Assembly: GCF_037975245.1 (NCBI RefSeq) | Contig: NC_092574.1 | Location: forward strand, 17,337,213-17,401,212 | Source: Apostichopus japonicus | Lineage: Eukaryota > Echinodermata > Holothuroidea > Aspidochirotida > Stichopodidae | Direction of reading: 5' to 3' | DNA: 64,000 nt | Part shown: positions 61,131 through 64,000 of the stretch, in pieces | How the letters are laid out: every line of letters starts with the position of its first letter | Numbering within the stretch: position 1 is the stretch's first letter | Notes under the pieces: model-generated | What the model was told of the DNA's origin: nothing | The model's database searches: none | What the model saw: the letters and a program-made list of their open reading frames with translations, nothing else | Translations under genes and position numbers: made by a program

Positions 61131-64000
61131 TGCTAACAGTTTTATTTTATTTAGTATCGTAACAAAACGTACATTATGTTAATTTACGTCATTCGAAAAT
61201 TGAGGTTAGATTCAGCCTCAAGTTACAGCTGTGAGACCAAAACAAGAACATTTTGAATTTTTGATGTATGTTAGTGTCAGACAAGTTTCAGAATCAGTAT
61301 TTAGCATCAAAGTATTAGGAAGATACTTCATTATTCGTACAATAGCTGAACAGAAGCTCAGTGGTGAAACTTTTCACTTTCACTGTGTTAATTTTGTTTC
61401 ATATTTCGATGGTGAGAAATAAGCAATATTAGTTATTGAAAAAAAGAACAGCAGTGATAATAGTGAGCTATTTTTGCATACTGTACTTCAGAGATGATGT
61501 TTGTGTTTTGTACTCTGATAACAGCGTGCATGATACCTACATTGCATGTTACCTCTAGAGGTATAAAGCATAGATAGTCTTTGTAGCAGTGTAGTGCCCT
61601 CATTCCCATGCGTAGGAATTAAATTTAACAACTTGAGATAGGGTTCATGAGAAAATGTTGCAGAAGAAAACCACACTGAAACTGTCCTGAAATATTCGTA
61701 GCTATCTTTGTAATCTCCAACTGTGGGAATCTCCACTGGTAACTGGTCCCTCCAACAGCTTGCTATTCGAAGTGTTTTCCAGCCATTGGGCCCAGATATT
61801 CGACAATTAGGATAGTTGTGGTCAAAGCTAAATGAGATGTAAATGGTTAAATACCTCTGTCACTATAGGCTATGAGTTAATTCCATATTATATATTGCAG
61901 GTACAAACATCCATTATTGCTAAATAGCACGATGTGGTTTTTACTCCAAACTGCTAAACATTTGGAACTCAATCATCTCTGCAGGTATTTGTTTATAAGG
62001 GACAGTATGACTTTAAAAGTTCATTTGTAAAGTTGTGATATTACATGGACTATTAGAAACAACCATTACCTGGAGGTAATAGGTTTATTACAGTATAACT
62101 TTTAGATTTAGAGAACAACTTATGACAAGAGTTACCCCCTCCCCCTCTCCCCCACAAAAAAACCCACTCAGTTTTCAAAGGGTCTATGCTAGTGTAGTTC
62201 TTTAATAGCATGCAGACTAAATTGCAATATTTAGAAAAAATGCACTTTAATAGTACAATGGATGATAGTAAATGGGACCATGGTATCTTGATTTATTTGC
62301 AAGAGTTTTGCCCTTTACTTGTAAAAGTCATTTTTTTCTGACTGATTGAGCTGTCTTCAAAACAAAAAGTTTCCATTTTTTTTGTCTTTTTTTTTTTTTT
62401 TGTGGAAGCCAAAATAAAATATACTGTAGTGTAGATAAACCGAAAGTTGATCTGCACTCCTAACGTCTCTCTTTCCATATGGCCTTCGCTAAAATTCTAT
62501 TTCAAATTCTCCTTTGTGCATGATTGCATGTGGTGCTGGGTGCGGTAAGCCACGTCCAGAAAAGACAGTTGAGAAAACAGCAAAGATATCATCTTCCATT
62601 CTCGGCACAATATAGTGGTTGTTGGTCGGCTTTGCTGGTTTCCTGATTATAAACTGTTGACGGTTTCCCTGTTTTGTTGTCATTCATGGAGGATTATCAC
62701 AGAAGTTATCATATCTATATTATTCATTATTCATTGCACTATCCATTCATTTATCTATGGCTGATAGATAACGTATTTATTCAACAATCTGACGGCAGGG
62801 GCCAATTGGGATGGACTGAAATTGCACAAAAGTAAATATTTAATATTTACCTTATTACTCTCTTAATTACCCTATAGGAGTACATACATATACACCCCAA
62901 TGCACTGGCGTTATAAACAATTGGTAACATTTTTTTGTTTTGCACTTTGACTCCTTTTTGGTCCATGTCCTGTTCTTTTAGTCTGTTCCTGGCAATAATA
63001 ATTACCCAAACTAGTTCAAACTCTTAGATCTCTGAGCCATGGACAAGGAGGAAAGATTTGTAACATATATTGCCTCAGCTCAGATCAAAGAAACTTTCTA
63101 TGGTATTAAATTCTATAGAAATGCTTTGAAACTCATTTCTGAAAGGATAAAGTCTTCTGTTGAATGGAATTCCTATGAAGAAAAGGTCAAGTAAAGGTCA
63201 AGTAGCAAATTTGTCAGTTCAAGAGAACAGGACTCATAATTGCCTGAAGCCAGTAATAGAAAATAAATTAAGAAAAAGTCAGGGGCCAATAGTTTCTTTG
63301 TCAATTTGATTTTTTTTTTATAATGTTATTAAAGTCAGTGCACTTTTCAGTGAAACTGTCTGATGAGACAATGTGTACTGATTCTGGTACCATCACATTG
63401 TAAAACCCAGACTCCAAGAAGATTATGACATACAGTACACTACTTTCCTGCAAGGAATATGCTGCAACCCAAGCGATAAGATTATCTTTTCTTATATGTC
63501 GGTACCCTTAGAGATGTTATCCTCAAAACCAGATTAAGTTTGTGGCTTTCTTTGTGTTTGTATATATGGCGTGATTTTCGGGTTGTAAATGTAAGATTTT
63601 AACTCATTGTTAATTGCTCTATTTGAATATATCGCAAACGTTGATCATTTCGGTACTCAAACGTATTTAAACGATTAGAAGAAAATTCTAAACCTTTTAA
63701 CTTTTTTTCGTTCGTTTACACGTGTAAACGGCACAGCCCTTACAAGAATTGCCCTGTTCACATTTCATTTGAACTATTTCATCACATAATTATTCTGATG
63801 TATGCTGTACTTGTTGCTCGCAGTGTTACAATATTTCCCCATTTGCATCAAAACTTTCGGTTGGGTGGGCTGTATCTGAAGTCAAAGATATTTTAGTTAT
63901 ATCGTACAGCAGTGTGCCACCTAGATAGTTAAAGTTTATCAATCAATTACCTTGGTTACGTACTTTCACTGCCTACCGTCACATTTCACAAGGTCTAGTG
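61131..64000. other. Gene-poor right end of the window
   Basis: AT-rich. An ATG-started 64-codon minus frame at 62683-62489 (starts MTTKQGNRQQ) has no recognisable domain and no splice context. T-runs near 62390. If the type II membrane protein gene continues, this is intron. Confidence 0.5.

Noticed and set aside
62489-62683. 64-codon minus-strand ATG frame
   Set aside because: Possibly coding but no domain, neighbour or splice signal supports it; left as a note in the right-end entry.

Overview
The window is animal nuclear DNA. It is AT-rich and intron-dense, with GT-AG introns, polyadenylation signals, SINEs and LINEs, short hAT-type inverted-repeat elements, (TA)n microsatellites and many G/C homopolymer runs. 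The gene set (an LMO7/LIMCH1-type LIM protein, a clarin, metazoan-type PFAS) and the repeat style suggest a marine invertebrate deuterostome, most likely an echinoderm and possibly a sea cucumber. That placement is an inference; no ribosomal or mitochondrial marker is present.

Layout. (1) 1-10.6 kb, plus strand: the 3' end of an LMO7/LIMCH1-type gene (coiled coil, a conserved [10 protein letters not shown]-type segment, one LIM domain, a TEV carboxy terminus), then a long AT-rich 3' UTR and intergenic stretch. (2) 11.4-14.1 kb, minus strand: a two-exon gene for a 230-residue protein whose exons join into a MYND zinc finger, then a ubiquitin-like domain, then a HYPK/NAC-type UBA-like tail. (3) 14.4-17.1 kb: a repeat cluster with a LINE 3' end, a hAT-type MITE with a perfect 8-bp target duplication, a (TA)n tract and a truncated second MITE. 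(4) 17.1-21.5 kb, plus: a three-exon clarin (205 aa), with long (TA)n tracts starting next to its first splice donor. (5) 22-31 kb: another hAT-type MITE, then a small TATA-driven plus-strand gene for a Cys-anchored (MGCC-) 84- or 99-residue protein that I do not recognise. (6) 31.6-53.3 kb: a 268-bp inverted-repeat element, then a complete 23-coding-exon PFAS gene (1342 aa, purine synthesis) whose introns hold two tRNA-derived SINEs, a LINE end, a gag fragment and local tandem duplications. (7) 53.3-64 kb: mostly non-coding, with an integrase relic, the first two coding exons of a type II membrane protein, a third hAT-type MITE and a Penelope-like hairpin.

The genes do not form a pathway; their proximity looks incidental. 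The most informative structures are those where repeats touch splicing: a tandem array of complete 3' splice-site modules before the LIM exon, a SINE ending about 20 bp before a PFAS acceptor, and a duplicated PFAS exon end with its donor. All exon structures were built by eye from splice consensus, reading phase and protein family knowledge; none was tested against transcripts.
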